Origin: Edwardsiella hoshinae NBRC 105699 = ATCC 33379 | GTDB taxonomy: Bacteria > Pseudomonadota > Gammaproteobacteria > Enterobacterales > Enterobacteriaceae | DNA: 63,964 nt | Assembly (NCBI RefSeq): GCF_000474215.1 | Contig: NZ_BAUC01000035.1 | Span: 1 to 63,964 of the forward strand | Direction: 5' to 3' | In this document: positions 53,813 to 63,923 of the stretch, in pieces | Position numbering within the stretch: position 1 is the stretch's first letter | Layout of the letters: each line of letters starts with the position of its first letter | Notes under the pieces: generated by a model | What the model saw: only the letters and a program-made list of their open reading frames with translations | What the model was told of the DNA's origin: nothing | The model's database searches: none | Translations under genes and position numbers: made by a program

Positions 53813-53828
53813 TGTGACTTTAATCACA
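53813..53828. promoter_or_regulatory. perfect CRP-type site, yjjI-proximal
   Basis: TGTGA-N6-TCACA is a perfect core palindrome. Its centre is 53 bp from the other CRP-type site, close to the recalled 52-bp spacing of the two CRP sites of E. coli deoP2, which flank a CytR site. It may also serve yjjI. Confidence 0.75.
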
Positions 53829-53917
53829 AATAAATCGCAATTATCGCCTACGCATCGATCAACGCAGTCAGCTGCGAGGCGGATCACCTCTCGCCACCTC
53901 GCTTATTCGTAATCTGA

Positions 53918-55495
53918 TTGCCATCCTCATCATTAACGGTTGCGACTATGTCTGAGATCATCGATAGCGCATTACGCCAACACTGCATGGCCATCGCCTG
54001 CGATCCCCATCTCGCTCCCGAACAGAAACGCCATTTCTTGGCATTGGAAGCGGAAAACCAGCTACCCTATCCGCCGCTACCCGACGACGCTCGGCAAGCC
54101 TTGGACGAAGGGGTCATCTGTGACATGTTTGAAGGCCACGCACCCTACAAACCGCGCTACGTCTTACCGGACTATGCCCGATTCTTGGCTCAGGGATCGG
54201 CGTGGCTGGAGCTCGACGCGGCGCAAGACTTCGATGATGCCCTCGCGATGTTGACCATTCTGTATCACCATGTCCCATCCGTCACATCTATGCCGGTATT
54301 TTTGGGGCATTTAGATCAACTATTACTACCTTATGTTGGAATTCTAACAGATAAAGAATTATATATCCGTATAAAACGGTTTTGGCGTTACCTGGATCGC
54401 ACTTTTCCCGATGCCTTCATGCATGCCAATCTGGGACCCGCCGATAATCGGCTAACACATCTCTTCCTGCGTGCCGATGCCGAGTTAGCGCAAGTCGTGC
54501 CCAATCTAACCCTCCTCTACCATCCCCAGCTCACCTCAAACGCCTGCCTGCAACAGGCGATCGAGAACATCTGCCACTGTGCCAAACCACACATCGCCAA
54601 TGCCGCACTGCATGATAAAATTTTCACAGCGGGCGGCTATGGTATTGTCAGTTGCTATAACTCACTGCCGCTGGCAGGGGGTGGCAGCACCCTGGTACGT
54701 CTCAACCTTAAAGAAGTCGCGCTACGTAGCCAGGGAGAAGCGGACTTTTTTCAACGCACCCTGCCCGATTACTGCCAACGGCAAATCGCCATCCTCAACG
54801 CACGTGCTGACTTCCTGTTCGAACGCTCCCACTTTTTTAGCCAAAGTTTTCTGGTACGAGAGGGACTGATCGATCCTGCGCGTTTTGTTCCGATGTTCGG
54901 CATTTTCGCCCTCGCCGAGGCGGTTGAAATCCTCACTCAGCAAGCGGGAACCCTGCAACGCTACGGGCAGGATGAACAGGCCAATGCCCTGTCGTATCGC
55001 ATCAGTGCCTGGTTAGCGGATTTTGTTGCGGCCACCCCGCTACGCCACGCCTGGCGGCAACATGCCCTGCTGCATGCCCAGTCGGGTATCAGCAGCGATC
55101 GCGGCACCACACCGGGAACCCGCCTGCCCTACGGCCAAGAGCCGGATCCCGTCAGCCATCTGTTGGCCGTGGCCCCGCATCATGCCTATTATCCCGCAGG
55201 GATCAGCGATATCTTGACGCTAGATCCCACCGTGCAGCGCAATCCCCAGGCGCTGATGCAACTCTGCTTAGGTGCCTTCTCCGTCGGGATGCGCGAATTC
55301 ACCGCTAATGTCGCGGGGGCCGAGTTGGTACGCGTCACCGGTTATATGGTGCGGAAATCCGATCTGGAACGTTTTCAACACGAGGGCTCTCGCCTAAATA
55401 CCACCTGGCTGGCTGAGGAGGCCGCACGGAATAGCGGCATGTTGCAACGACGTGTACGCGTGATCAGCCATGAGCAGCAAATGCGCTTTAGTTAA
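53918..55495 (+). CDS. yjjI: YjjI, glycyl radical enzyme of unknown substrate
   Basis: This protein of 525 residues is homologous to E. coli YjjI (DUF3029). The glycyl radical motif RVTGY puts the radical glycine at Gly475, about 50 residues from the C-terminus. The thiyl cysteine is probably Cys246 in [17 protein letters not shown]. The substrate is unknown. The start is uncertain: a TTG at 53918 gives [10 protein letters not shown], resembling the E. coli MPTSS start, while an ATG at 53948 would shorten the protein by ten residues; neither has a clear ribosome site. The end overlaps yjjW by 26 bp. It is divergent from deoC, which suggests a role tied to anaerobic deoxynucleoside breakdown (inference). 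Confidence 0.9.
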   Translation: MPSSSLTVATMSEIIDSALRQHCMAIACDPHLAPEQKRHFLALEAENQLPYPPLPDDARQALDEGVICDMFEGHAPYKPRYVLPDYARFLAQGSAWLELDAAQDFDDALAMLTILYHHVPSVTSMPVFLGHLDQLLLPYVGILTDKELYIRIKRFWRYLDRTFPDAFMHANLGPADNRLTHLFLRADAELAQVVPNLTLLYHPQLTSNACLQQAIENICHCAKPHIANAALHDKIFTAGGYGIVSCYNSLPLAGGGSTLVRLNLKEVALRSQGEADFFQRTLPDYCQRQIAILNARADFLFERSHFFSQSFLVREGLIDPARFVPMFGIFALAEAVEILTQQAGTLQRYGQDEQANALSYRISAWLADFVAATPLRHAWRQHALLHAQSGISSDRGTTPGTRLPYGQEPDPVSHLLAVAPHHAYYPAGISDILTLDPTVQRNPQALMQLCLGAFSVGMREFTANVAGAELVRVTGYMVRKSDLERFQHEGSRLNTTWLAEEAARNSGMLQRRVRVISHEQQMRFS

Positions 55496-56333
55496 TAAGC
55501 TGCTCCCCTTCTCCTGCGTCGATGGGCCGGGTAGTCGCTTGGTGCTGTTCCTACAAGGCTGCAACCTACGCTGTCGCAGTTGCCACAATCCCTACACTAT
55601 TGGCCGTTGTGACCATTGCGGACGCTGTGTGGCAGATTGTCCGCATCAGGCGCTTAGCCTGTGCGACGGGCAAGTAGTCTGGGATGAGGCCCGCTGCCAG
55701 CAGTGCGACACCTGCTTGCAACACTGTCCGCGTCAAGCCAACCCGATGGCCTTCTCCCTGCGCGTTGAGGAGGTGTTAGTGCAGTTGCGTCGTCAAGCGC
55801 CATTCATCAACGGCCTCACCGTCAGCGGCGGCGAAGCCACCCTGCAACTGCCCTTTCTCCTGGCGTTGTTTCAGGCGATTCGGCGAGATCCACTACTGCA
55901 TAGGCTCAACTGTCTGGTCGACAGCAATGGAGAATTGGCACTGGCTGGCTGGCGGCGGTTGCGCCCCTGGTGCGATGGCGTGATGGTCGATCTGAAGGCT
56001 TGGGACAGCGAGCACCACCGCTGGCTGACGGGACGCGACAATCGGCGCATCCTGCAAAGCATCCGTTGGCTGGCGCAACAGCACCAACTGGCCGAGCTAC
56101 GCCTACTGGTGATCCCACAGCATAGCGACTACCTTGAACACTGCGACGCCTTGGCCGAGTTCATCCTAGCACTGGGCGAGGTTCCCGTACGACTGAATGC
56201 CTTTCACCACCACGGAGTCTATGGTTCGGCGGCGACGTGGCAGCATGCCGATCAGCAGACGATTGAACAGCTGGCCCAGGCATTGACGGTGCGCGGCGTG
56301 GCTCACGTGATCCGCCCGGCGCTATACCTATAA
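55470..56333 (+). CDS. yjjW: YjjW, glycyl radical enzyme activase
   Basis: This radical SAM activase presumably installs the glycyl radical on YjjI. The 287-residue chain has the radical SAM cysteines CX3CX2C at Cys31, Cys35 and Cys38. An inserted ferredoxin-like domain carries two CX2CX2CX3C sets (Cys47-Cys57, Cys76-Cys86), as in the activases of choline, glycerol and hydroxyphenylacetate radical enzymes. The segment [12 protein letters not shown] is the SAM-binding GGE motif. The start lies inside yjjI, so the two are translationally coupled. Confidence 0.92.
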   Translation: MSSKCALVNKLLPFSCVDGPGSRLVLFLQGCNLRCRSCHNPYTIGRCDHCGRCVADCPHQALSLCDGQVVWDEARCQQCDTCLQHCPRQANPMAFSLRVEEVLVQLRRQAPFINGLTVSGGEATLQLPFLLALFQAIRRDPLLHRLNCLVDSNGELALAGWRRLRPWCDGVMVDLKAWDSEHHRWLTGRDNRRILQSIRWLAQQHQLAELRLLVIPQHSDYLEHCDALAEFILALGEVPVRLNAFHHHGVYGSAATWQHADQQTIEQLAQALTVRGVAHVIRPALYL

Positions 56334-56363
56334 AAAAATACGCCCCACCGAAAGGCGGGGCGT
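56332..56363 (-). terminator. terminator between yjjW and the nucleoside transporter gene
   Basis: The stem ACGCCCC-CC/GG-GGGGCGT has one mismatch and a GAAA loop. On the minus strand it is followed by a long T-tract (A-run at 56332-56338). Confidence 0.75.
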
Positions 56364-56386
56364 GTCTTCATCAGCAAAGCCGCAAC

Positions 56387-57664
56387 TTACAACGCCAGGA
56401 AAAAACCGGCGATGGTCGCGCTCATCAGGTTAGAAAGGGTGCCGGCCGCGACGGCGCGCAGGCCGAAACGAGCGATGTCATGACGACGCTTCGGCGCCAT
56501 GCTGCCCAGTCCGCCTAACAGGATCGCCACCGAGGAGAGGTTGGCAAAACCACACAAGGCAAAAGAGATGATAGCCTTGGTATGGTTCGAGAGCACCTGG
56601 AGGCCTGCCGCGGCGACATCAGCATCCGACTTCAGATATTCGCCGAAGTTCATATAGGCGACGAACTCGTTGACGATCAATTTCTGGCCGATAAAAGAGC
56701 CGGCAACCTGCGCCTCGCTCCACGGGACGCCGATCAGGAAGGCGATCGGCGAGAAGACCCACCCCAGGATCAACTCCATGGAGAGCTGCGGGTAATCAAA
56801 CCAGGCACCGATCCCACCCAGCATACCGTTCAACAAAGCAATCAGCGCGATGAAGGCTAACAACATCGCCCCCACGTTCAAGGCCAACTGCAAACCGGAG
56901 GCGGCGCCCGAGGCCGCAGCATCGATCACGTTAGCCGGGCGCTCCTCGGCGGCCACCAACTTGCTGGCATCTTCACGATCATGCGTCTGCTCGGTTTCCG
57001 GTACGATCAGCTTAGCAAACAACAGACCACCCGGTGCGGCCATGAAAGAAGCCGCGATCAGGTATTCCAGGGGGACGCCCATCTGGGCATAGCCAGCCAA
57101 TACCGAACCGGCGACGGAGGCTAACCCCCCACACATCACCGCGAACAATTCGGATTGTGTCATGGTCGCAACGTAGGGGCGCACCACCAGCGGCGCCTCG
57201 GTCTGACCGACGAAGATATTAGCCGTCGCCGACAACGACTCGGTACGCGACGTTCCCAGCAGCTTATGCAACGCGCCGCCCAGAACTCGGATCACCAGTT
57301 GCATGATGCCCAGATAGTACAATACCGCGATCAGCGAGGAGAAAAAGACGATAACCGGCAAGACGCGCAGGGCGAAGACGAAGCCACCGCCACCGAACAT
57401 CTCGAACATTTTATCGGACACCAGTCCGCCGAACATGAAGGAAATACCCTGATTACCATAGGCGATAACGTTTGCTACACCGTTAGACATCGCCCCCAAC
57501 ATGTCGCGCCCTGCCGGTACATACAGCACAAAAGCGCCGAGGCACACCTGAACCGCAAAGGCACCAGCCACGGTGCGCACTCGAATAGCGCGGCGGTTAT
57601 TGGAAAGCAGCACGCCGAGTAAGATCAGCGAAACCATTCCCACCACACCCATTAAAAGTTGCAT
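56387..57664 (-). CDS. concentrative nucleoside transporter (CNT family, Vibrio NupC type)
   Basis: This 425-residue inner-membrane nucleoside symporter has N-terminal hydrophobic helices, then the substrate- and cation-binding hairpin [27 protein letters not shown] lies at the end. The chain is very like the recalled Vibrio cholerae CNT (sodium-coupled, GQTEAPLVV), more so than E. coli NupC, so sodium coupling is likely. The E. coli relatives are NupX and PsuT. It stands convergent to yjjW and near deoCABD, which fits uptake of nucleosides for the deo enzymes. A CRP-type site lies upstream. Confidence 0.92.
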   Translation of the reverse strand: MQLLMGVVGMVSLILLGVLLSNNRRAIRVRTVAGAFAVQVCLGAFVLYVPAGRDMLGAMSNGVANVIAYGNQGISFMFGGLVSDKMFEMFGGGGFVFALRVLPVIVFFSSLIAVLYYLGIMQLVIRVLGGALHKLLGTSRTESLSATANIFVGQTEAPLVVRPYVATMTQSELFAVMCGGLASVAGSVLAGYAQMGVPLEYLIAASFMAAPGGLLFAKLIVPETEQTHDREDASKLVAAEERPANVIDAAASGAASGLQLALNVGAMLLAFIALIALLNGMLGGIGAWFDYPQLSMELILGWVFSPIAFLIGVPWSEAQVAGSFIGQKLIVNEFVAYMNFGEYLKSDADVAAAGLQVLSNHTKAIISFALCGFANLSSVAILLGGLGSMAPKRRHDIARFGLRAVAAGTLSNLMSATIAGFFLAL

Positions 57665-57950
57665 GGTTATTATCCCTGTTGTGTGAGTCTTTGATCAAAG
57701 GCTTACACGCCCAATGGCGCAAGCCGTCTCCTGGTGCCAGGCAAAAAACAGGAGGGGTCCATCGCCGGCGGTCGAATTATAGCGAGGCATCGAGGCTATT
57801 TGCGCGCATCGCTCACAAATTTATACAACTTGAAGCAAGTTAAATTGTTAAAAAGTGATTTATATCACATCATTTACTCGTTTGCGCGTTGAAAAAACAG
57901 CGAAGATAGCCAGGCTACCTCGCTGAGCGCAAGGGGAGAACGGCGGTACC
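57665..57950. other. upstream region of the nucleoside transporter gene (286 bp)
   Basis: No gene is seen. It holds a CRP-type site at 57854-57869 and a minus-strand TATAAA (57820-57825) with no good -35, consistent with a CRP-dependent promoter. Confidence 0.5.
57854..57869. promoter_or_regulatory. CRP-type site upstream of the nucleoside transporter
   Basis: AGTGA-N6-TCACA matches nine of the ten core CRP positions. It is about 190 bp upstream of the transporter start. The spacing to the nearest TATAAA gives a centre near -48, not an ideal class II position, so the promoter assignment is tentative. Confidence 0.6.
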
Positions 57951-58739
57951 TTAGGCGGATGGCGGCAAGGTGAATAAACGACGCGTATTACGATACAACG
58001 CATCGGCGATCACCTCGGGTGACTCTGAGCGTAACTGACAAAGGGCGGCGAAAACACGAGCCAACTGTTCGGGACGATTGGCCTGTCCCTGAAAACCGGA
58101 TAACGGCATATCCGGTGCATCGGTCTCCAACACCAGTGCGTGCAACGGTAACGCCGCCACCACAGCACGTGTCTTCTGCGCTCGCGCATAAGTGATGGTA
58201 CCGCCGACACCGATGGCGTAACCAAGCCGAACGAAAGCTTCGGCCTGGGAGAGACTGCCGGAAAAGCCGTGCACCACGCCGGTACGCGCCACGGGCTGGC
58301 GACGCAGCGTCTGCGCCAACAGATCGTGGCTACGACGCGAATGCAAGATCACGGGCAATGCGTAACGTTGAGCCAAGCTGAGTTGCGCCTGGAGCAGCGC
58401 CAACTGGCGCGCCGGTTGTACGGCCTCACCATAGTGATCTAAGCCGATCTCGCCCACGGCAACGATCGTCGGATCACGCTGCGCCAATGCCTGCTCTAGT
58501 TGCACCACATCTTCATCACAATGCTGCTCGATGTATAAGGGATGGAGTCCCAAAGCCGCATACAGCATCGGGTGAGCATGCGCCAGCGCCACGACCTGGG
58601 CGAAGCGTGCGGCAGCGACGCTAGGGACGATGATGGCCTCAACCCCCACCGCACGAGCACGTTGCAAGCTCGCCGCCTCATCGCCACAGAATGGCGCAAA
58701 GTCGAAATGACAGTGGCTGTCGATCAGACGCGGCCGCAT
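57951..58739 (-). CDS. yjjV: TatD-family metal-dependent hydrolase YjjV
   Basis: This is a TatD-type metal-dependent hydrolase, probably a deoxyribonuclease by family. The start giving MRPRLIDSHCHFDFAPF yields 262 residues. Metal-site motifs are DSHCHFD, VGEIGLDHYG, PVILHSRRS and LETDAPDMPL. Its ATG overlaps the yjjU stop, so yjjU-yjjV is an operon, as in E. coli. Confidence 0.93.
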   Translation of the reverse strand: MRPRLIDSHCHFDFAPFCGDEAASLQRARAVGVEAIIVPSVAAARFAQVVALAHAHPMLYAALGLHPLYIEQHCDEDVVQLEQALAQRDPTIVAVGEIGLDHYGEAVQPARQLALLQAQLSLAQRYALPVILHSRRSHDLLAQTLRRQPVARTGVVHGFSGSLSQAEAFVRLGYAIGVGGTITYARAQKTRAVVAALPLHALVLETDAPDMPLSGFQGQANRPEQLARVFAALCQLRSESPEVIADALYRNTRRLFTLPPSA

Positions 58740-59767
58740 CACGCCGAGGCCTCCAGCCACTGCGCATCAGCCGCGGAGGGCACAGAAAGCGGCGTCTGGC
58801 GCGTCGGGCCATGTGCATGGGCCGGCAATTCACGCGGTAGCAACCAATGACCTACCGCCGCCAGAAAATAACGGGCACAGCGCCGCCCCAGATGATAGTC
58901 AGTATTCAACGCCGCCACGGTGCTACCTAGCGCATGGCTCGCCAAGGGCTTAGGGGGATAGATCTCGAAAATACGCAAATGCCCCGGCGGCTGCTCGATA
59001 AAACGCTGTGTGCGGCGATAGCTCTTTTCGTGATACTGCATCATGCGAACCATTTGCTGAAGGCTACTCTCGCTGAGTAACGACTCCATCCGCTTGACCC
59101 AACGGGGGGTATAGAACATCTGTGACGGCACAGTACGCACCACCACAATGGTATCCGCCCCCAGGCGATAAGCCTCACGCACAGGAATGGCATCGCTGAT
59201 CCCCCCATCCTGGTAAGTCTCGCCATCCAACTCCACCCCACTACGGTAGAAGCCGGGAATCGCACTACTGGCCTTGATCACCTGCAACCAATCGTCGCGC
59301 CGCGCCGGGAAGTAGGTGGCGCGGAAATCATCGCTACGGCTGGCAACCATATAGAACTGGCGCTGCTGGCCGAGCATACGTTCGGCACGTTCGAAGGCCA
59401 GCGGCATGTCGCAATGGGTACGATCCACCAGCCAGTCGAGATCGATCAGATGCCCGCCACGCACAAAGCGCAACGGATTGAAGAAATCGATCCGGGTGGT
59501 GTAGCGAGTGATCACCCGTCGGGCGTAACCGGGCTGACCGCAGACAAAGGCGGAAAGATTCTGTGCGCCGGCGGAAGTGCCCAGATAGAGATCGAAGGGG
59601 TTGAAGCGCGCACGTAGAAACTCATCCAAAACGCCGGCGGTGAAAATCCCCCGCTGCCCCCCCCCCTCGCACACGAGGGCGATCTTCCCCGGACGATAAG
59701 GCTTATAAGCCAAAGGTTCAATATTTCCCAGGGTAATAGGTATTCGGTAACCCACGTTGCACCTCAT
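58739..59767 (-). CDS. yjjU: patatin-like phospholipase family protein YjjU
   Basis: This patatin-family protein is predicted to be a lipid acyl hydrolase. The start giving MRCNVGYRIPITLGNIEPL yields 342 residues. The oxyanion segment is CEGGGQRG, the nucleophile elbow is GTSAGAQ and the catalytic Asp lies in QDGGISDAIP. The C-terminal tail is shorter than in E. coli. It is coupled to yjjV. Confidence 0.92.
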   Translation of the reverse strand: MRCNVGYRIPITLGNIEPLAYKPYRPGKIALVCEGGGQRGIFTAGVLDEFLRARFNPFDLYLGTSAGAQNLSAFVCGQPGYARRVITRYTTRIDFFNPLRFVRGGHLIDLDWLVDRTHCDMPLAFERAERMLGQQRQFYMVASRSDDFRATYFPARRDDWLQVIKASSAIPGFYRSGVELDGETYQDGGISDAIPVREAYRLGADTIVVVRTVPSQMFYTPRWVKRMESLLSESSLQQMVRMMQYHEKSYRRTQRFIEQPPGHLRIFEIYPPKPLASHALGSTVAALNTDYHLGRRCARYFLAAVGHWLLPRELPAHAHGPTRQTPLSVPSAADAQWLEASA

Positions 59768-59925
59768 AACGACCTGATCGCTCGGAACGCATGCACCCAC
59801 ACCGGTGCACACCTCGCTGATCCGTTAAGCATACCTTGGATAAGCTGGCGGAATAAGTCCAGTCCGGTGAGGAAATATTCATATTCTGTCCGCTTTGGTT
59901 GTCGCCGTGCCGCACCAGATAGCAA

Positions 59926-59949
59926 CAACGGGCCTGACGGCCCGTTGTG
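59926..59949 (-). terminator. hairpin downstream of prfC
   Basis: The perfect 10-bp stem ACAACGGGCC/GGCCCGTTGT has a TGAC loop. No T-tract is present, but the position just after prfC supports an end-of-transcript role. Confidence 0.5.
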
Positions 59950-59981
59950 CGGATGGCGACTCGCTCAGCGGCAAGAAGCGA

Positions 59982-61571
59982 TCAGTGTTCGCGCGTCTGG
60001 CGGAAACGCACTTCGGGGTAGCGTTCCCGCGTCAGATTCAGGTTGACCATGGTCGGCGCGATATAGGCTAAGTTGTCACCGCCATCCAACGCTAAGTTTT
60101 GCTCGTTCTTCCGCTGGAATTCGTCGAACTTCTTGGCATCGTCACACTCGACCCAACGCGCGGTAGAGACGTTGACCGACTCATAGATCGCCTCGACGTT
60201 GTACTCGCTCTTCAGGCGGGCCACCACCACATCGAACTGTAGCACCCCGACCGCACCGACGATCAGATCATTGTTGGCCAACGGGCGGAATACCTGTACC
60301 GCGCCTTCCTCTGAGAGCTGTACCAGCCCCTTCAGCAACTGCTTCTGCTTAAGCGGATCACGCAGGCGAATACGACGGAACAGTTCCGGCGCAAAGTTGG
60401 GAATGCCGGTAAACTTCATCTCTTCACCTTGAGTGAAGGTATCACCGATCTGGATGGTGCCATGGTTATGCAGACCAATAATATCGCCCGGATAGGCTTC
60501 CTCCACATGGGCACGGTCTCCGGCCATGAAGGTCAATGCATCGGAGATCACCACATCCTTGCCGGTACGCACTTGGCGCAATTTCATCCCTTTGTCATAA
60601 CGCCCGGAGACCACACGCATAAAGGCCACCCGGTCGCGATGCTTGGGATCCATATTGGCCTGGATCTTAAACACGAAGCCACTGAACTTCTCTTCGGCGG
60701 CGCTGACTTCACGCACGTCGGTCATCCGTGGCATCGGGGCGGGAGCCCAGGCTACCAAGCCATCCAGCATGTGATCCACGCCGAAGTTACCCAGCGCGGT
60801 CCCGAAGAAGACAGGCGTCAGCTGGCCGCTGAGGAACGCCTCCTGTTCGAACTCCGTCGAAGCGCCCTGGACCAGTTCCAGCTCTTCACGCAGCTGCGCG
60901 GCCAGATCGTCACCCACCGCCTCGTCCAACTGCGGGTTATCCAATCCTTTGATCACCCTCACCTCTTGGATGGTATGCCCTTTACCGCTCTGGTACAGGT
61001 AGGTTTCATCCTTATACAGGTGGTAGACCCCCTTAAACAGCTTACCGCAACCAATAGGCCAGGTGATGGGCGCACAGGCGATCTTCAGCTCATTCTCCAC
61101 CTCATCCAACAGCTCCATCGGATCGCGAATGTCACGGTCGAGTTTGTTCATAAAGGTCAGGATCGGCGTATCACGCAAGCGCGTCACCTCCATCAGCTTG
61201 CGAGTCCGATCCTCAACGCCCTTGGCGGCATCGATCACCATCAGACAGCAGTCCACCGCCGTCAGGGTACGGTAGGTATCCTCGGAGAAATCCTCGTGCC
61301 CCGGGGTATCCAGCAGATTCACCAGGCAATCGTGATACGGGAACTGCATCACAGAGGTCGTAATCGAGATCCCGCGCTGCTTCTCCATCTCCATCCAGTC
61401 AGACTTGGCATGTTGGCTCGAACCGCGGCCCTTGACCGTCCCGGCGACCTGAATCGCCTGTCCGAACAGCAGCACTTTTTCGGTGATGGTCGTTTTACCG
61501 GCATCGGGGTGCGAGATGATAGCAAAGGTGCGCCGTTTGGCGACTTCGCGAGCGTATTCACTTGGCGACAT
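59982..61571 (-). CDS. prfC: peptide chain release factor 3 (PrfC)
   Basis: RF3 is a GTPase that recycles RF1 and RF2 after termination. The 529-residue protein has the G1 motif [10 protein letters not shown]2 region [11 protein letters not shown]3 DTPGHEDF and G4 NKLD. Length equals E. coli PrfC (529). In E. coli yjjG stands between rimI and prfC; here the 190-bp gap to rimI holds no gene. Confidence 0.98.
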   Translation of the reverse strand: MSPSEYAREVAKRRTFAIISHPDAGKTTITEKVLLFGQAIQVAGTVKGRGSSQHAKSDWMEMEKQRGISITTSVMQFPYHDCLVNLLDTPGHEDFSEDTYRTLTAVDCCLMVIDAAKGVEDRTRKLMEVTRLRDTPILTFMNKLDRDIRDPMELLDEVENELKIACAPITWPIGCGKLFKGVYHLYKDETYLYQSGKGHTIQEVRVIKGLDNPQLDEAVGDDLAAQLREELELVQGASTEFEQEAFLSGQLTPVFFGTALGNFGVDHMLDGLVAWAPAPMPRMTDVREVSAAEEKFSGFVFKIQANMDPKHRDRVAFMRVVSGRYDKGMKLRQVRTGKDVVISDALTFMAGDRAHVEEAYPGDIIGLHNHGTIQIGDTFTQGEEMKFTGIPNFAPELFRRIRLRDPLKQKQLLKGLVQLSEEGAVQVFRPLANNDLIVGAVGVLQFDVVVARLKSEYNVEAIYESVNVSTARWVECDDAKKFDEFQRKNEQNLALDGGDNLAYIAPTMVNLNLTRERYPEVRFRQTREH

Positions 61572-61761
61572 GATTTTCTGTTCTGTATTTGGGCTGCCCT
61601 GCCCGCCGACGCGAGCTAACGGCGTCTATCCGCGGGCAACACAGGGGTAAATGGGTCATAAGCGCGCCATTTTCCCTGATTTAGCCAGGTTAGACAACGC
61701 GCAATTTTCGTTACTCGCATACAGCAAGGCGCGGGAAACGGCTGGGCACCGGGCATTAGCG

Positions 61762-62208
61762 CTAGCCGAGCGGCAGCGCCATGATACGCGCATCCTCGCG
61801 CCCATCGGCGGTCGGGTAGTAGTTACGCCGCAGCGAAACCTCGTTAAAGCCCAACGCTTGATACAGGGCGATGGCGGGCCGATTGGAGTCTCGCACCTCC
61901 AGCCAGAGTGTCACCACACCGCGCGCCGTCAGATCGTCGATCAGGCGCTCAAGCAACTGACGCCCCAATCCTTGGCGCTGAAAGCCGGGGGCGACCGCGA
62001 TGTTAAACAGTGTCGCCTCATCCAGCACCACCTGAGTGATGGCGAAAGCCGCCAGCTGTCCCTGGGACTCCAACTTCAAATTGTAGTAACGCTCTCCCTG
62101 GTTGCCGACAAAGGTATGGCGCGTCCAAGGAAAGGCGTGGCTGGCACACTCCACGCAGTAGGCGGCGTCAATGTCCGCCGAGGTCAGGGAAGAAATGGTG
62201 TTGCTCAT
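61762..62208 (-). CDS. rimI: ribosomal protein S18-alanine N-acetyltransferase RimI
   Basis: RimI acetylates the N-terminal alanine of S18. The start giving [20 protein letters not shown] yields 148 residues, the E. coli length; the longer frame runs into holD. The GNAT acetyl-CoA motif is VAPGFQRQGLGRQLLERLI. It overlaps holD by 41 bp, as in E. coli. Confidence 0.95.
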   Translation of the reverse strand: MSNTISSLTSADIDAAYCVECASHAFPWTRHTFVGNQGERYYNLKLESQGQLAAFAITQVVLDEATLFNIAVAPGFQRQGLGRQLLERLIDDLTARGVVTLWLEVRDSNRPAIALYQALGFNEVSLRRNYYPTADGREDARIMALPLG

Positions 62209-62578
62209 GACAAATTTGCTGCCATAGGGCGCGCTTGGCGCCGGGGTTATGATAAAGCGCACTAAGCGCCGAAGTATGTAGCTGCACTTCTGCCGGGGCG
62301 CTATCCCCCAACCACCAGCAGAGATAACGCTGACGCTGATCCAGCGTCGCATACTGTTCCGGGGTCAGGATCACCGCCTGCTCCGCCGTCAGTGACAGCG
62401 CGCGCAGAATATCGCACAACAACAGGTCATCCGGCGATAACGGTGCCTGTGACACGATCAACAACCGCGTCTGGGGCGACGGCGTGATGGCGACTTCGCC
62501 ACGCAATAGCGACGGACGGCGTAGCATCCACTGGGTCACGCCAAGCTGCTGTAAAAGTCGATCGCGTCGCGAAACCAT
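62168..62578 (-). CDS. holD: DNA polymerase III psi subunit HolD
   Basis: Psi links the clamp loader to chi and SSB. The 136-residue chain begins [22 protein letters not shown], matching the conserved N-terminal segment that binds the DnaX complex, and ends [15 protein letters not shown]. The rimI start lies inside its 3' end. It is divergent from rsmC. Confidence 0.94.
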   Translation of the reverse strand: MVSRRDRLLQQLGVTQWMLRRPSLLRGEVAITPSPQTRLLIVSQAPLSPDDLLLCDILRALSLTAEQAVILTPEQYATLDQRQRYLCWWLGDSAPAEVQLHTSALSALYHNPGAKRALWQQICHEQHHFFPDLGGH

Positions 62579-62690
62579 ACTACTCCTGCCTCATTGGCAC
62601 CGTGCGGCGCCGGAAACTCATGGATGCTTGTCTGACCTACTATGCTAACAAACCCCTGGCCCCGCTACCATCCATGACAGACGACGCCGA

Positions 62691-62720
62691 GTTTCAGAAC
62701 CTCGCTGAAAGCTTTATAAT
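62691..62720 (+). promoter_or_regulatory. candidate rsmC promoter
   Basis: A perfect -10 TATAAT lies at 62715-62720 with a weak -35 (GTTTCA or TTTCAG). Initiation near 62727 would leave about 25 nt before the rsmC ATG, including the ribosome site GAGGAG. Confidence 0.5.
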
Positions 62721-62751
62721 CGCCGGCCAGCCCATTGAGGAGTTTTGTGTC

Positions 62752-63792
62752 ATGTCCGCTTTTACCCCGGCCAGCGAGGTCATTCTACGCCACAGCGAAG
62801 AATTGGCTTCACGCCGCATCCTGTTCGCCGGCGATCTACAGGATATGCTGCCCGCGCAGTTTGATGCCCTTGAGGTGCGCGCCCACACCACCCAGTATCA
62901 CCACTGGCAAGCGCTGCAAGCCACCATGGGTGAACGTTGTCTGTTCTCCCTGGAGGCGCCACACGCCTTTGTCGCCGACATCGATACCCTGCTCTACTAT
63001 TGGCCGAAGAGCAAACCCGAGGCCGTATTCCAACTCACGCAGCTGCTATCGGTGCTACCGCAGGGGTGTGAGGTGTTTATCGTCGGGGAGAACCGCGCCG
63101 GGGTGCGCAGCGCCGAGGAATTAAGCGCCGAGATGGTGGCGCTGACGAAAATCGACAGTGCTCGCCGCTGCGGCCTGTATCACGGCCAATTAAACCAGCC
63201 GGTCGCCTTCGATCTGGCTGACTGGTGGATGAGCTACCATACCGGTTCGTTGCACATCGCTACGCTGCCGGGAGTATTCAGCCGCGATGGGCTGGACATC
63301 GGTAGCCATCTGTTGCTCTCTTCGCTGCCTCATGGTCTCAAAGGGCGTGTGCTGGATGTTGGCTGCGGCGCCGGGGTACTCTCCGCCGCCATCGCTCGGA
63401 TATCGCCACAGACGACTCTCACGCTGTGCGACGTCAACGCCGCCGCGCTGGCGGCCAGCCGTCAGACTCTGGCGCAAAATGATATTCCAGGCGAGGTGCT
63501 TGCCAGCAATGTCTTCTCCGACATTAACGGACGCTTCGATCTGATCATCTCCAATCCGCCCTTCCATGATGGGGTACAGACTAGCCTGTTGGCCGCACAG
63601 ACCCTGATCCGCGGGGCGATCAGCCATCTACAGTTGGGCGGCGAGTTACGCATCGTCGCCAATGCTTTCCTGCCGTATCCGCAAGTATTCGATGCGGTGT
63701 TTGGCCGCCATGAGGTAGTCGCCCAGACCGGAAAGTTCAAGGTATACTCCGCCATCCTCGACCGTCCGGCGCTAGAACACAGCCGCCGTTAA
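62752..63792 (+). CDS. rsmC: 16S rRNA guanine-N2 G1207 methyltransferase RsmC
   Basis: RsmC methylates G1207 of 16S rRNA. The start giving [18 protein letters not shown] (346 residues) aligns with E. coli and follows GAGGAG; an open frame of 50 codons upstream is not family-like. The N-terminal half is a degenerate methyltransferase. The C-terminal half has the SAM-binding [12 protein letters not shown] and the catalytic SNPPFH. Confidence 0.96.
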   Translation: MSAFTPASEVILRHSEELASRRILFAGDLQDMLPAQFDALEVRAHTTQYHHWQALQATMGERCLFSLEAPHAFVADIDTLLYYWPKSKPEAVFQLTQLLSVLPQGCEVFIVGENRAGVRSAEELSAEMVALTKIDSARRCGLYHGQLNQPVAFDLADWWMSYHTGSLHIATLPGVFSRDGLDIGSHLLLSSLPHGLKGRVLDVGCGAGVLSAAIARISPQTTLTLCDVNAAALAASRQTLAQNDIPGEVLASNVFSDINGRFDLIISNPPFHDGVQTSLLAAQTLIRGAISHLQLGGELRIVANAFLPYPQVFDAVFGRHEVVAQTGKFKVYSAILDRPALEHSRR

Positions 63793-63895
63793 TCCCCTAG
63801 ACCGGCTGCGCCGGCCCTAATTCGCCAACAAACGACGACAAGAGGGCTGGGGCGGCCAAATTTACATCGAACGCGGAAAATTCGGCAAATAACTG

Positions 63896-63923
63896 TTGAC
63901 GCCGCGACGAAAATCTCTAGAAT
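63896..63923 (+). promoter_or_regulatory. stable-RNA-type promoter at the right edge
   Basis: TTGACG and TAGAAT are separated by 16 bp, with a GC-rich discriminator and an AT-rich upstream region with A- and T-tracts. A short hairpin CGTTACT/AGTAACG (63939-63956) follows in the leader. In E. coli K-12 the leuQPV tRNA operon lies next to rsmC but is read towards it from the other side. What this promoter serves lies outside the window; a tRNA operon is the best guess. Confidence 0.6.

Larger units (their letters stand above)
53542..53917. other. deoC-yjjI divergent control region (376 bp)
   Basis: No gene is seen. It holds two CRP-type palindromes and an imperfect inverted repeat near the predicted deoC -10 (listed separately). 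From 53745 to 53845 the sequence is markedly AT-rich. Confidence 0.7.

Noticed and set aside
60429-61619. 396-codon open frame opposite prfC
   Set aside because: It is antisense to a near-perfectly conserved gene and its translation has no recognisable domain; high G+C favours such shadow frames.
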